Origin: Gnetum montanum
Lineage: Eukaryota; Streptophyta; Gnetopsida; Gnetales; Gnetaceae
Reading direction: 5' to 3'
DNA: 64,000 nucleotides
NCBI GenBank assembly: GCA_015680685.1
Contig: MNCI01000268.1
Coordinates: forward strand, 163,281-227,280
Part shown: piece after piece, positions 22,761 to 35,707 of the stretch
How the letters are laid out: every line of letters starts with the position of its first letter
Position numbering within the stretch: the first letter of the stretch is position 1
Translations under genes and position numbers: made by a program
The notes under the pieces: generated by a model
What the model saw: the letters and a program-made list of their open reading frames with translations, nothing else
Told to the model about the DNA's origin: nothing
Database searches by the model: none

Positions 22761-25420
22761 AAGTGTTCTTCTACTTTAATGAAAGCTTAACTTGCTCCAT
22801 GGTAGCAAGGAAGTCTTTATCGTTGTTAGATTATTCATCTATTTTATTAGATTTGATTCTTTCCATTCTACATAGGATCTTGACCTTATGGTTCAATGTG
22901 TGTTTCTTTGGCCCCTTGCCTTTCTATCTCTCTCTCTTTCTCTCTCTCTTTCTTTCTTGTTGTTGTTATCTTTGCTAGGTTGGCTAGTTAATGTAGGTTG
23001 AGCATTAGAACTCATGGGGATGGCTAAAATTGGAGTAGGCCTTGGTGAGCCTACTTCCTTCTAGAATTTTGGTTGGTTGGTATCCTTAGCATTAGGCTTA
23101 GAAGCTATTCTTTTGGTTTTTTGTGGGATGATTTCTTGTTATTTGGTTGAAAAGAGGTTGAAGCATTGGCCACTATGGAAGAAAAATTACTAACTTAGGT
23201 TGCACATTTATTAGTGGACGAAGGGAAAACTCTAATGATGAATGATTCTTTGGGAGGTTTAAGTGGTTGTATCCTTATAATAAAAAGAGTTCTTGAACTT
23301 GAAGAAGTTAAAGCTCTTTCATGACAAGGAGGTTTCCAAACCAAAAATGGCTTCCTAGTAGGTTTAGGCTTGTCATAAACATTAAACATAACTATAGTGT
23401 ATTAGTTATTTCCAACATTGGGAGGGTATTTATATACTTGCATGGGTTGGTTTTGAGACCTAACAAGGTTGGATGTATCTAGGATTAGTTTTCCACTATC
23501 TATACTATTCTACAAATCATCTTTCAAGGCTAAGTAGAAATCAATATCATGGCTAAGAAGCTGATGATAGTGGTAGAATCTATTCAACTTGAAGTACTTG
23601 GACATAGAAGGATTATCTTTTATGACTATTTGAGGGTCCTTAGTGATTTTTCAAAGACAATCATTCCTCTTGTGAGCATTCTCCAATAATTATTTATGTT
23701 GAATATGGCTACTTTTAAGGACTTGGTTGATAAGCTTTGATGGTTTCATGGGTAATTTGGTGTACTTAGACCTATCTTTTCATTCAAAGTTGAGCTTTTA
23801 AGGGTTATTCATGGAGTCACTAGAAGTTGATGATTAAGTAGCAACAATAGTGGCTTTAGGTTGCATTATCCTTGGCCTCTTTTTTATTTTTAGTTCTTTG
23901 GCCACTAAGGCCATAGCTACATGGGTTTCATTTCCACTGTCCCTAACCCTCTTGATATGTTGGTTCTTGTATGTTATATAAGTAGGGTCATTACTAGCTT
24001 CTACTACATCTTCAATGTTCTTGATTTGTGAAAAGGCTTCATTGAGTGATTAGGGATCTAAATAGTAAATTTTAGACTTGATAAAGTACTTTCTTAAAAA
24101 TGGTCAAATGATGTGTTTCAATGATGGATTGAGGTATTTCATTAAGGATGGCATTTCATCTTTTAATGAACTTTTGGATAGGTTTAAGGAACCCTTGTCT
24201 CACTTTCATGAGTTGGTCTAGCATTGTTCTAGGTCTCAAGTTATACTTAAAGCCATTAACAAACTAGTTTATCAAGTCATCCAAGAAGGAAATTGAACCT
24301 CTAGATAATGTCCAATACCAATCTTAGGTTTTTCTAGTTAAGGACATGGGGAAGATACATAACATAACATCTAACCAAGCTTGCAGTAGTAGGCACTTTG
24401 AATGAAAGCTAATAAGATGAGCCTTGGGATCACCCTCATCATTGTATTTGGTAAAATGCAAGATTTGAATGCTTGCAGGAAGGATTTTCTATGAGGCCAT
24501 AAAATTGATGAAATCATCTTAGTAAAAGTCCATGATATTTATCCTTTGAGTGGTGCTAGCCTTAAGCTATTTTAGTTTATCGATAAGGCTTTTGATCACT
24601 TGAAAGGCTTAATCTAGGCCTTAGAGTGCTCTTGTACGTTGTGTTGGTTGCACAACTAGCTAGATGGGTAGTTGAACAGCTTGAGATCATGCAATGGATT
24701 GTGGCTTATATTGGAATGGTTGCATGGCTATTGATACAAAAGGGTTGAATAGGAATTTATAGGCTGAATGGCATAAAGGGTTAGCATAAGGTTTTTGGAA
24801 CTTGAGGTCCCAAAGAAGGTTCCATTGAAATAAGAAAAGGAGATGGCATGGAAGAGACCATTGATGATGATCTTATAGAACAAGGCTAGGTTGCAAAAGG
24901 CAATGTTGTCATAAGGAGGTGGATTGGAAAGTTGGTTGAGAGACTTGACTTAAGGAGGCTATCGGCATTATCTCACTTGTTATTACCATGGAATACAATG
25001 GGTTGTTCATGAATAAGTTAAGGATGGACTATTGTAAGGGCTCCTACAAATGAGCATCATCGTCATAATAGCCCCTAAACTCATACTGATCCTCTTGATC
25101 TTACTTTAAGCTAGCTTCCTCACATACCACAACTTCCTCATTAGCATTTACTAACTAGGCTAATAGGTTGACATAGATTTCTAAAAGCTCAATTTTTTCA
25201 TATGAGGAAGGGCTATATTCCTTCTCATTCATAGGAACAAATTCAAATTCATGCTTGGATTCTAACTCCTTGTGTGGGATGGGTAGACTAGCCTAGATTT
25301 TATGCAGATGAAATTATAATATTCCTTGGTAATATTGATGTGTGCAAGGTTGTGTCCTAGAAGCCTAAGGGACTATTTACACTCCATTATAATTGGGTCC
25401 TTAGGGTCATATATGTGAGC
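22761..25420 (-). pseudogene. gag remnant of the Tat/Ogre-like element
   Basis: The minus strand near 24450-24080 encodes a Retrotrans_gag-like core: AWLDVMLCIFPMSLTRKT, DWYWTLSRGSISFLDDL, RTMLDQLMKVRQGFLKP and IQKFIKR. Upstream (25330-25100) lies an acidic region (KHEFEFVPMNEKEYSPSSYE). Downstream (23390-23195) lies a basic segment (KPTRKPFLVWKPPCHERAL). Stops are frequent. The order gag then protease on the minus strand matches the RT/RNase H remnant at 6960-4900. Confidence 0.65.
22926..22957. repeat. (CT)n-rich microsatellite
   Basis: A run of TCTCTC/TTTC units within the gag remnant. Confidence 0.85.
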
Positions 25421-25539
25421 AGATTTCTGGTTCATGACCATGGCAATGATGTGTGGTAGGATGGTTAATGCAAAGGCATAAACTACATGGGACCAAGAGA
25501 TTTGGAAAAACATGACAAAGGCTTTAATGTTTTAAATAA

Positions 25540-25740
25540 GATATAGCTTGTAGCTTATAAGATCATAGCATGTAAGCTTGTAGCGTATGAAAGTTGTAGT
25601 GTATTTGACAAGTTTATAACTTATAAGAGTTATAGCACATAAGACCTATAGCTTGTAACATATGAGATCTATAGCATATGAGACAAGCTTGCAGCTTGTA
25701 AGAGGTCTAGCATATGAAACAAGCTACAATGAAATGCAAC
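25540..25740. repeat. Degenerate repeat of tagcttgtaa / atagcatatgag words
   Basis: Phrases such as tagcttataagat, catagcatgtaag, tatagcttgtaac, ctatagcatatgag and gcagcttgtaagag alternate at about 18-25-base spacing. It lies upstream, in element sense, of the Tat-like gag. Unit identity is too low to state a firm period. Confidence 0.6.
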
Positions 25741-26675
25741 ATATAATAAAGTAGAGAAATTGGGAAAATAAGATGAACTACAATCACAATAATAATTTTT
25801 ACAAGCATATTTATTTGAATGTATTTATGGCTACATTGGAAAAAATGGAAAAATTGATCATAGCATATATAGGAAAAATCTGTAAAATGCAAGTACATAA
25901 AACCAAGAGAAAATTTGTAAAATTGTAGATGCAAAAAATTAGAAAACCACTATGCACTACAACTATAAAAATAATAATAATATTTTTTATTTTTTTTTGT
26001 AACTATAAAAGAAAAAATTATCTATGATGTCAAATGCTGGGATTGTAGAAAACCAAAAAAAATTTCTACTTTGTTAAATATGCTAATTTGCAAAGGTGGA
26101 AATACATAGAGAGTATTTTGTAAACAAATTTTAGATGAAGAAGTTAGGCTAAGGGCCTCCTTCTAACACCAAAAAACTATAATGATGTATGAAATAGTGA
26201 TTCAATGCTGATTCCGAGAATAGACTAAGATAAGTGTGAAATGATATGGCCAAAAAAAGACTACAAATATTATATTAAAGTGCTATAAAAATTATTGTAA
26301 AGTATTTTTAGAACATACAAATTGAGGCTTTTACAGCATAAGAATACAAAAATATCTTTGAAATCTAGTACAAAAGGTAGGGTGTGTTCTACCACCAAAT
26401 CTGCACTTGTCTTTTTTGATTGATTTGCTCCACAATAAATGCTGCTACATGATCTACTACTCTCAATGATCTATACTGAAAAGGCTATAAAAAGTTTGTA
26501 AAGATGTCTTTTCTTTGTGCTGAAAACATATCTATCAAATCTTTTTGCCTAAAAACTGCTCTACCTAAAGATGTCCCCCTAAAAAAGATGCAAAAAATGG
26601 TGCTGAATTTGATATAAATAGGCCTTGAATTTGTTGCTCTTGTGTTAGTTATATTTTCATACACTTTCTAGGCTA
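25741..26675. other. AT-rich spacer, no supported gene
   Basis: Very A/T-rich. A TATA-like string (GATATAAATAGGCC, near 26609) lies on the plus strand before the 80-bp repeat, but nothing downstream identifies a gene or LTR. Confidence 0.45.
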
Positions 26676-26940
26676 TTACATGGTGTTTTTGGATCATTTT
26701 CATGGCCTAAAATTGTAACATATAGGCCACTAGCATTTTTGGCTTTTCCCATCACGTTTGGCAGTGTTTTGGACCATTTTTATAACCAAAAATTGTAGCA
26801 TATGGGCCACTAGAATTTTTGGATTTTCCCGTTACATTTGGTAATGTTTTTGAACCATTTTTATGATCCAAAATTGTAGTTTATGGGCCACCAATGTTTT
26901 TGACTTTTTGTGTTGCACTTGACAATGTTTTTAACATTTT
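26676..26940. repeat. 80-bp tandem repeat, about 3 copies
   Basis: The phrase gggccactag.atttttggcttttccc recurs. GGCCAC begins at about 26725, 26805 and 26886, giving a period of 80-81 bp. Copies also share aaaattgtag and ttttggaccatttt. Copies differ at several positions. Confidence 0.85.
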
Positions 26941-28499
26941 GCCTCTAATATGCTGGCATAATGAAATTCATAGCTTGTGGGCCATGAATTTAATTTTGCA
27001 CATTAAAAATGATCTACAATTTAGCTATAATAAGGGCACTAGTAATATTTTTGAAGGGAAATTAAGGCATTTGTGTTTGCACTTGAATCCAATCAAATTA
27101 CATGGCAAATCTTGGTTACCAAGCTTTCTTGTTTGCATCATGAATTTTTCTTGAGGTGTTTGAGATGCTACTTTGCATTTTATTATTCTTCATTTGTTAT
27201 AAGTTTGAACGACTATAGGAATGCAATTAAGGCATTCCAAGAAGATCCTAAAATATTGAAATCATGGTGGGGCATGAGGACAAGCCTTCAAGAGTAGGTG
27301 AAGCTTAAAACCAAAACATCAAGCATGGTGAATAGTTTGATAATTATTGTTGTAATGCTTCTAATACATTGAGTCATGTGAATTATGATGGTTAGTCTAA
27401 TGGCCTTAAGTCTTGGGAACATTGTACCTGCCAACCTATGAAAGGTTATTAAAAATAACATTTTTAAGGGAAAGGAAAATGATGAGAATATCACCTTACC
27501 TTCTTTATTTTATTTTATAATCAATATATCTCAAGAGTCTTAGGAGTGGGTATTTATGTCTATGGCTTGGATAAAAATTATAATGGGATTGCAAGTTGTA
27601 ATCAGTCACAAATTAAACTTGAAAGCTACTATGAGACATAGTTAGCTACAATTAGTTATAATCGAAAATTGTTATGTTTCTAAAGTTGGACATCAAGTTG
27701 CAAGTCATTGTAATCCAAAATAAATCATAAGAGATCATAGTCTAGAGAATGTGAGTTGCATGAGGTTGTATGGTAGAATAATATAAGGAATAAATTTGGA
27801 TTTTAATAGTGCAAGAAAGTTTCAAGTTACAATAAGTTGTAGGCTAGAAAGTGCAAGGTGGATGTAGTCGTAGCCACTTGTAGTCTAAGAAAAATTGCTT
27901 TTTTGAAAATTTCATAAATTAATGAAATCCTTCTTCTAGATTTTAGATTTATTTGCAACCTTATCACTTCTACTAAATCCTATCTTGCTTACATACTACT
28001 TCCACTACTTTACCCTCCTATGTCTATTGCTACTATCCTATCCTAGCCTACTTGCCCTACCTATCTTTTCTATCATGTCTATAGTTGCTAGTGTTTACAA
28101 AATAATTTAAAACTATGTATACAAAATACTACTCCAAACATTGCAAAATTTTTTAGGATTCCATGTAAAAAATGTGAAATACCTTAGCATGTCATTGTTA
28201 CATTTCATAACATAAAAGCCAAAGATCACCTATGATAGCATCGTAGCCACTTAAAGCAAAGTGAGCATGAGCAAAGAGTTTGGATTAACAAATGTCTTAC
28301 TAGGAAGAAATTTGCAAAATGAACTAAATAATAGAAAAAAATTGAGATAACATGTAAAAAGGATCTTATTGCATACTTAAATGCTAGAAACATGATAGTC
28401 ATTATAGATAAGAAATATTTTTAAAACTATTCAAAAAATACATAGGCCTTTTTTACTATGGATTTATAAATATAGATAGCAAAATTGCAACTAAAGTTA
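26941..28499. other. AT-rich spacer with scattered short repeats, no supported gene
   Basis: Frames at 26894-27154, 27073-27297 and 27288-27494 show no family wording. Between 27560 and 27890 the words agttgtaa/aagttacaat recur loosely. Confidence 0.45.
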
Positions 28500-31400
28500 T
28501 TACATGAAATACCATTAGTTCCTTTTATAACTTTGATGTTTTTGATTTCATTGAAAATTGGGAAGATGTTGGGTCTATAGATTTTGTGGTTCCTAGATTT
28601 ATTAAATTTTTTGTAAGAAACATAAGAGTAAGGTAAAGAGTTAGATCTTCTAGTGGCATTGTAGTATTAGTGAGGAAATCTCTTGAACATTATATGCTCT
28701 TAGAAAAAATAGATAATCATAAATAATATATTTAGATTTTAAAAGTATGATAACATGGTTGTTCTTTTCTTGGAATATGCTATTTTTCTACTAGATAATT
28801 TACATTGTATGATAGTGTAGAATCGTCTCATGATCATCCTTTCTAGTTCTTAGGTAGAGATATTGCAGAATTTTTAGCAAAAGGATTAGTATTTATTTAT
28901 TAAGATTTTAAATAAAGGAAAGATTCACAATAAATAGAAATTATTTAGTGATAACATAATGTTACCAATTTAGACATTGTTGAAGATCATAACTAGACAC
29001 AACATTTTGGAGATGGCACTATTAATAAGATGGATTAATAACTATTTGAATGATCAAAAATTTTTGGTCATTTTATCTACAACAACCTTGCTAGATTTTT
29101 CCAATCTTGCTCATTTACGTTCACATGACGTCAAGGTAACTCATATATTGACTTGTTTTATAAGAAGGATGATCACCCCGAAGCTCAATGCTCATCCCTC
29201 TAAGAAAGAAACTTAGAAAGACCAATGAATGAGTAAAAGCCTAACTACTTTTGAGTGGTTGTGCCCAGGCTTGAATCCAAGTCTTACGACTTGAGAAATA
29301 AGCATCTTATCATCACTTCAAGTGATGCTTCCTTATGGACTCGCATTTATATTCTCATGAAAATTTTTAATTTATTCAATTAAAAGTTGGAGGCAAATTA
29401 ATGAAAGCTTACCATCATCATTTAGAGTTTATGTTGTCAATTAAAATTTCTTCTCAGATAATAAAAAATAGAAATGGAAAAAAATTTTAGTATAGATTCA
29501 CCCAGGAGTCAAGAAAAGATATAAGTATAGCACACAACAAACATAGTCTTGAAAAGCATCATAAAAAGCTTAAGAAAATTTTGTTTCTAGTAGTTAAGCA
29601 AGTTATGCATTAATGATAATAAGGTACTTAGAAGACTTGATTTTATAAGGATTAGATGTAGGCAAGATAAAAAATACAAATAAGGAACAAAAACAAATAT
29701 TAGTTAAGGCATCCAAATTCTTAATTAAAACCAAGAGAAGAAACTTTATTAGGGAGTAGCAAGAATATTTTGTTGACATCATTACAAAGGAGCATAGAAA
29801 ACTTTGGCAATGTTTTCAACATAAAGCCTCTTCATCAATTAAAATTTTTTTAAAAAAATATATGTTCATTTAATAATAAACTATTTATAGGAGAAGATAA
29901 TTCTACTACTATTATACACTAAGCACCTCTCTAATTTACTCTTGAGGAAGCCATAAAAAGGTATTAAGAACTAGCATCTAATAAAGTTGTAGATTTAGGT
30001 GGTTGATATAAAAATTACTAAAGTGGGTAAGACCTACTATTCATAAAGAAATTTGGCATAGATTAAATTCAACAATAGATTAAAAATTAGATCAATATTG
30101 GAAAATTAGTAAGGCTATCTTCTTATGAATGATTCTTGTGAGTAATATTTTTGCTAAGTTGTTGGGCACTTTATGAGAAATGAGAATTAACTCTTAGGTC
30201 AAAGTTAACTATGTTAGGACAAGGTGTTAAGAAATTTCTAGATAAAATCACTATACTATTTATTACTTAACCTTAGACACTATATGGATTTTCTAAAAAA
30301 GGCTAACATAAATGTTTTTATTTGTTTTTTTTTATTTTGCAAAAGTAGATGATTCAATGATTTATACAAATCTATGGTTTCACTTATATAACATTGGTCT
30401 CCTTTTATAATTAGTTGTAATAACTCAAAAATTATATGTGAAAATGATTATTGAAATTACAAACAACAATTCAAAGAGAAAATTTTAATTCCAAAGTAAG
30501 ACTGTGGTTAAACAAGATTGTCCACTTTCTCCAACTTTCTTCGGTATCTTTACTAATAAAATGGAAGAATGGTTATGTAATAGGCAAGATAGTCATGCTA
30601 TCAAAATTTGATTCCAAGTAGTGAATTTCTTTTGTATATAAATGATATTGCCATAATCTTGACTACTATAGAAGGTATAAAAAATATGTTACAAAAGCTT
30701 AGAAAATTATTGCTATTCATTTGATCTTCAAGTAAATATGGATAAACCTAAAGTGATAATCTAGGATACAAAAAATACATGTTATAACTTCTATTTTAGA
30801 TGTACCAATGTACAAATAGCATATTATTTTAAATATTTGAATTTTATTTTTATGAACAATTGCAAGTGGGGAAGACTATGTCAAAGAAATAATAGAAAGA
30901 GGTTTCAAAGTTTTTTATGCTTTCAAAAAAAAGTTTAAAGATTTAGATTGGAAGGTTAAAATACAAATTTTCTAGACTATTATTTATCCTATTGTATTAT
31001 ATGGATATGTTATTTAGGAACATTAACTTAGTGCTAAAATTTGAAAAGATATTGAAAAAGTATAAACAACATTTCTACTCAGTGAGTTAAAGGTGAAAAT
31101 ATAAACACCTTACTCAATGTTACTATTTGAATGTGAGTTATTACCTTTAAAGGTAGAAGCCTTATGTCAAATCATTGCATACACTTATACCTTGAATATC
31201 TCAAGGAAAGAAAAACTCTATAAAGTATTTCTTAAGGATTCATGAGACCATAATTGGTATTTTCAAGGAATGCAATGGTTGAGAAACTGAATTTTTTTAA
31301 AAAAGAAAGTGCAACAAAATTCTAAGTATAGTTACTAGTTAGTCAAGAAAAGGGTTTTAACATAGTTTTAGTATCATGTGGAAGGCAAGAAATAATTTTA

Positions 31401-31620
31401 TTTACATCACATTAGATCTAATAAACCAGATGCAAAAGCTCACTATCTTTAAGATAATAATCCAATCAAGTATCAGAGTTTCATCAACAAATTTTTTTTA
31501 AGTTTTCATTATCTTAGATTCAAAAGTAGAATATGGATTCAAGTCCCCTAAGAAGAGTTCATCTATAGGTTTTGTAGGTTAAAATCCCTTAAGGATGAGT
31601 TGTAAGTTTTTTATTTTTTA
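28500..31620 (+). pseudogene. LINE (non-LTR retrotransposon) with RT core, degraded
   Basis: Plus-strand translation with stops gives classic LINE RT blocks: IFAKLLGTL near 30150, TVVKQDCPLSPTFFGIF near 30500 (the V-x-Q-G-C-P-L-S-P motif, with G changed to D), FLLYINDIAIIL near 30630 (the A-D-D site reads I-N-D), NMDKPKVII near 30740 and a C-terminal block near 30950-31200 (PIVLYGYVI, LLPLKVEAL). Nearly the same wording occurs in the minus-strand copy at 44760-46380, so both are one family. The 5' end and any poly-A tail are uncertain. It would copy itself by target-primed reverse transcription. Confidence 0.75.
29252..29320 (-). repeat. tRNA-like (SINE-type) segment
   Basis: On the minus strand the text TAAGATGCTTATTTCTCAAGTCGTAAG is followed by a B-box-like GGATTCAAGCC about 35 bases downstream. 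Similar to a degenerate tRNA head; no body or tail could be delimited. Confidence 0.4.
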
Positions 31621-32094
31621 TTTTTTATTGTTTGTTATGATTATCCATTTAAGATAGCATTATAATATTACAAAAAGACTTGTATAATTTATTTTAGTTA
31701 CTTCCATTCATACTTTTTTGATTTATAGAATTTGATAAAGTTTTTTTATAGCTCCACTCATTTTAACAACTCCAATATACAAGAATATTAATGAGTAGGA
31801 AGTAAGATCGTAACTATAAACTTTTTGATAATTGTGCTTCAATTATGAATATCATAACTCTTACTATTAGCTTACAAATCCTTTTATAATGAACAGAGTT
31901 ACAATAATCTATTTCATAGATTAGTACTTATCATAAGCCATCTTAGGTAGTCTATAATAAGTACTATTTCCAATTCTGGTAAATCATAACACCATCTTTG
32001 CCTTTATTGTTATTCTAGATTAAACTGTACTTAGCTTATAAGAAATTCTTGTATTTTAGTAGTATTTCTCTTCCTCTAGTAGTGCACGATTTAT

Positions 32095-34731
32095 TTCTAG
32101 CAATTTGTAAATATATCAGAGGACTCCTAGGATCAGAGAATTTCCTGGGAAGATAGCCAACTTTGATACAATCGGTGACAACATGTGTTAGCATGACCAT
32201 ATGTGTTGAGTGTAGTGGTTGGTTTGAAGGAGGCTCCGAAGTTTAGATTGATACTGAGGCATCTAAGGAATTAGTTGCTTGTGATTGCAAGGGCTTGGTT
32301 GGACTATTGATTCTAAAGAAAGGTATTTTCTTCATGTGGTTGTTGGAACCAAAAGTAGGTTGAGAGTTAATAGCCCTTGTGGCATTACATTGCTGCGGCT
32401 GGGTAGGGATTTCACCTTGCATAGCTGGAGCAGGTGGTAATGGAGCTATTGGTGAAAGAGATGCGGCCAAATGAGAAGGATGGTATGTTTGGGAAACATC
32501 ACCCCTAGAAGAAGGAGTCCTATAATACTCACAAGCTTGGTAGTGAGGTTGAGGAGTAACGTGACCAGTAGAGTCACATGGAGAGACTGGATGCTACACG
32601 TAATATCCATACAAGTCAAGTTGCCGGTAAGGATACTGTTGCCTTGGTGGTGGCATTCCCCATGATTATGGGTATTACCACTATTGATATTTCTCAATCG
32701 GTTGTGGTGGAGTTCCACTGGGATAATATGTTAAGGGTTGGTGGAACTATCTTGGGTTACCTTGAAGATAAGGTAACCTTCGGGGTACTTGTCGTTTGTT
32801 CAATTGTGGGTTGAGTGCATACACCCTAGACTCCTACAAATGTGAGATTATAGGGCAACATCCCTTAGGATGATCATATTGACATATCTCACATCCACTA
32901 TCATTGTATGTTTCTGAATCCACAACCTCTTCAATGATGGAAACTTTGCCCTTACCCTTGCTACGTGCATGTTCAGCTTCTCTCTTTTTTCTTTTTTCGT
33001 GATCACTACCTTGCTCTCTAGACTCCTCTACTATTTTAAGAATAGTTTGAAATCTATTATCTAGGGAATCCCACATTTGGTATACCTTTGCCGATACTTC
33101 TAATGTCAACTTTTGGATAGGTAATTTTTTCCTATTCACCATCTCTTTGAGTGGTGACTCTTCTTCATCCTCACAAAATCTTACTTCCCTCTTTTGAAGG
33201 GAAGGATCTCAGTTATACTCTTCCACACTTTCTCTCTTCCATAGCTCACCTTCTTCCTTAGCAGCTTGCTCCAATAGTCTTTAAATTTGATGGGACCTAA
33301 GCTCGAATAGTCTTCCTTAGGCATAAGTCCCAAGGATTCTTCTCTTTTCATGCTTAAGCCCATCTACGAGATAGTGCAGTTGATCCCTTTGTGAGTAACC
33401 ATGGCTAGGAAAACGATGTAACAATGCATAGTATTGGCCCATGGTAGCATTCAAGGGTTCATGTCCTCCTTGTTTCTAGCCTTGGATTTTCTTTCACAGG
33501 TTGGACACTCAGGAGTACGTTTGGTATTTATCGTTGAACAATTCTAACATGGTACTCCACCTACGAATGGATTCCGATTCTAAGGACCAATACCAACTTT
33601 CTGCTTCTTTAACTAGTGTCCATGGGAAAAACTTAAGTTTTTGCCATTTTTTCTCTATGTTTTGTAAGGCACATGCATCATGGAATTCTTGTAAGTGATT
33701 TTGAGGATCAACGTTGTATCCCCCTTCAAATCGTGGGATATTGTTCATATCTAATCTCTTGATCCTACTATCTTTCTAGTGCCTTTTGGAATTCTAACAA
33801 CCTCAGTTATGTCTAACATACTTCGAGTAGCAAGTAGGGGTTCATCATGATCATCTTGTCCATGGCATCTATGATGTCTACGTTGTTCCCTACTCTCCCT
33901 TCTTCTATGTTGTGATTCTCTAGAGTGTCCTCGTCCCCTTTCTTGGCTATTTCATTTATGGCTTCCACTTTGCCTACCTTTATCCCCATGGTCTTTTTCT
34001 TTATGATTGCATTTGGATATTGAAGGAGAGGGTGAAGGAGATGATGAAGGTGAAGAAGAAGGGAAACCATCACCATGATGGTGTTTGCTACCTTCTCTTC
34101 GACAGTCTCAACCTCGATTGCAATTGCGATCAGAATGTCTATCCTTATCATGTGTTTGTGTCCCTTTTTTAGGCCCTTTATGCCTGTGGGTATCAGAATC
34201 TGGGTTATGAATAGTGGAATGAAGATCCTGATACACAACCCCTTGGCCAAAGTCAAGGGGAGGAACATCGTTGTGTGGGAAACTACCTGAGGCAGGTTCA
34301 CCACCCTCATTTTCACTTAAGACATGTGGGACATCTTGGGACCACTTACCCTTTAAAGACTTATGATGTCTTTCCTATTGCAAGTCCCTTTGAATTTGTA
34401 CCTCCATGGGATGGTATTCTCTTAAGTCATGGTCTTACACAATGTATTCTGCGTGTAAGTGTGGCATGCCAATTCGTGTGAGAGCACAAAGAAGCATGCT
34501 TGGGACTAAACGATCAGGAAGTAACACTATGTTACCTTCTAAGTCTCACCAATGCAGTTGTTCATCTTGATGGAGGATAAAGATGAAGTTTGGTATATAC
34601 TCATCAGGATGAATATATACCACTTGAAACTGTTGAGGGATTGGCAGATCAACATCATGTGTATTACGCCATTAATTGTTTCCTGTTTCAGACCTAGGTT
34701 GTGAAGCACTTTCGTACGAAGAAGGAGATAT
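32095..34731 (-). pseudogene. gag of element C, start codon lost
   Basis: Aligned with A and B, the initiator ATG is ATA here (34731-34729), followed by SPSSYES. The core reads WYWSLESESIRRWS and LFNDKYQTYS (33600-33509). The knuckle is at 32905-32860 (C-EI-C-QYD-H-PKGC-C), and the Pro/Gln-rich tail at 32470-32243 (PTQPQQCNATRA). Open stretches at 33142-32834, 33748-33509 and others are separated by stops. Nearest relative in the window is A. Confidence 0.82.
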
Positions 34732-34847
34732 ATTTTTCTATTCAGTGTGCAATGTATTCTTGTTTATTATCTTCTCAACCAGCCCGAAGGGTTTGTTCCA
34801 ACAATGTGAATGATTTCCTAAGTTCTAATTAGCGCACAAACAACTAA

Positions 34848-34866
34848 GTCCCTGGCAACGGTGCCA
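34848..34866 (-). promoter_or_regulatory. Primer-binding site of element C (tRNA-Asp type)
   Basis: In sense it reads TGGCACCGTTGCCAGGGAC, two transitions from the canonical site, one base after the LTR. Confidence 0.88.
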
Positions 34867-34867
34867 A

Positions 34868-35707
34868 TGATGAGCGGTGAGGTATCCCTACGTCCAACCA
34901 TATGAACACGAGCATTTCACGCACAATCCAGTTGAATTCCAAGGACTAATTTCTTATGCACCCTTGTGGAACAAGGATGGGTTGGTTGATCGTTATCTTC
35001 CCAAACTTACTTGTATGTCACGATTATATGGTTAAGTAAGCTTGAGGCATATGATTTTTATAGCTTTTATGTTTTTATGTCCTACTGCTAATAAGGGAGG
35101 AGAGAGAGATAAGTAAGTGACTAATTTAACTTAACTACTGATTAACTGGGCTTTAATTAATCCTAAAACTAGTATCCATTCTCACTTACCGTACACATCT
35201 TGAACCAGTGCAACACTACTATGATTACCAAACACTAATCGTTACTGGGTTACCAAATGTTACACGCATGCTTGAAGTGATCGTGCTATGTGTGCTTACT
35301 TAGGAGAGTTGTAGGGTGAGAAAGAATCATTAATTAAATAAGAAAGCATTTAATAACATCAGTTAACACTAATTAATCTATTTTGGATGTTGCAAGGTTT
35401 ATCATAAAGTTCATCTTTATTACCGTACACAAGGTGTGCTCAGGTACACAATGCTCGAATAAAGATCAATTTACTTGATGACTCCTACTACGGGAACGCA
35501 TAAATAATTCTAACTCTAGGAGGGAGAAAAGGAAAGAGTTTGGCTAAGGGACTAACTATCTAATACAAAACCAAGTGTGCTTGCTTCTTATTTATAGGCA
35601 AGGAGGCAAGTCTCGATATCGGGTATCCGAGATTGCATGGTAGGCTCTGATATCGTGGACCCGATATCATGGATGCAATATATTAGCCCCGATATCACGG
35701 TTCATCA
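34868..35707 (-). repeat. 5' LTR of element C
   Basis: It starts TGATGAG, ends GGTTCATCA and is 840 bp long. The U3 carries GATATC and near-GATATC palindromes at 35610-35700, upstream (in sense) of a TATA box (plus text cttatttataggc near 35590). Confidence 0.88.

Larger units (their letters stand above)
32095..35707 (-). mobile_element. Element C: gag-type LTR element, 3' truncated
   Basis: It has a 5' LTR (34868-35707), primer-binding site (34848-34866) and gag colinear with A and B. Homology stops at about 32095, just before the protease active site, where AT-rich LINE-flanking sequence begins. The 3' half and 3' LTR are therefore missing, through deletion or rearrangement. Right of its LTR the sequence passes directly into an unrelated chromovirus-like remnant. 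Confidence 0.85.

Noticed and set aside
22598-22978. 126-codon plus-strand frame with a hydrophobic end
   Set aside because: It lies antisense to the Tat-like gag/protease remnant, and its hydrophobic end comes from the CT microsatellite.
26600-26625. Plus-strand gene promoter (TATAAATAGG)
   Set aside because: No coding region, LTR structure or primer site follows; only a tandem repeat.
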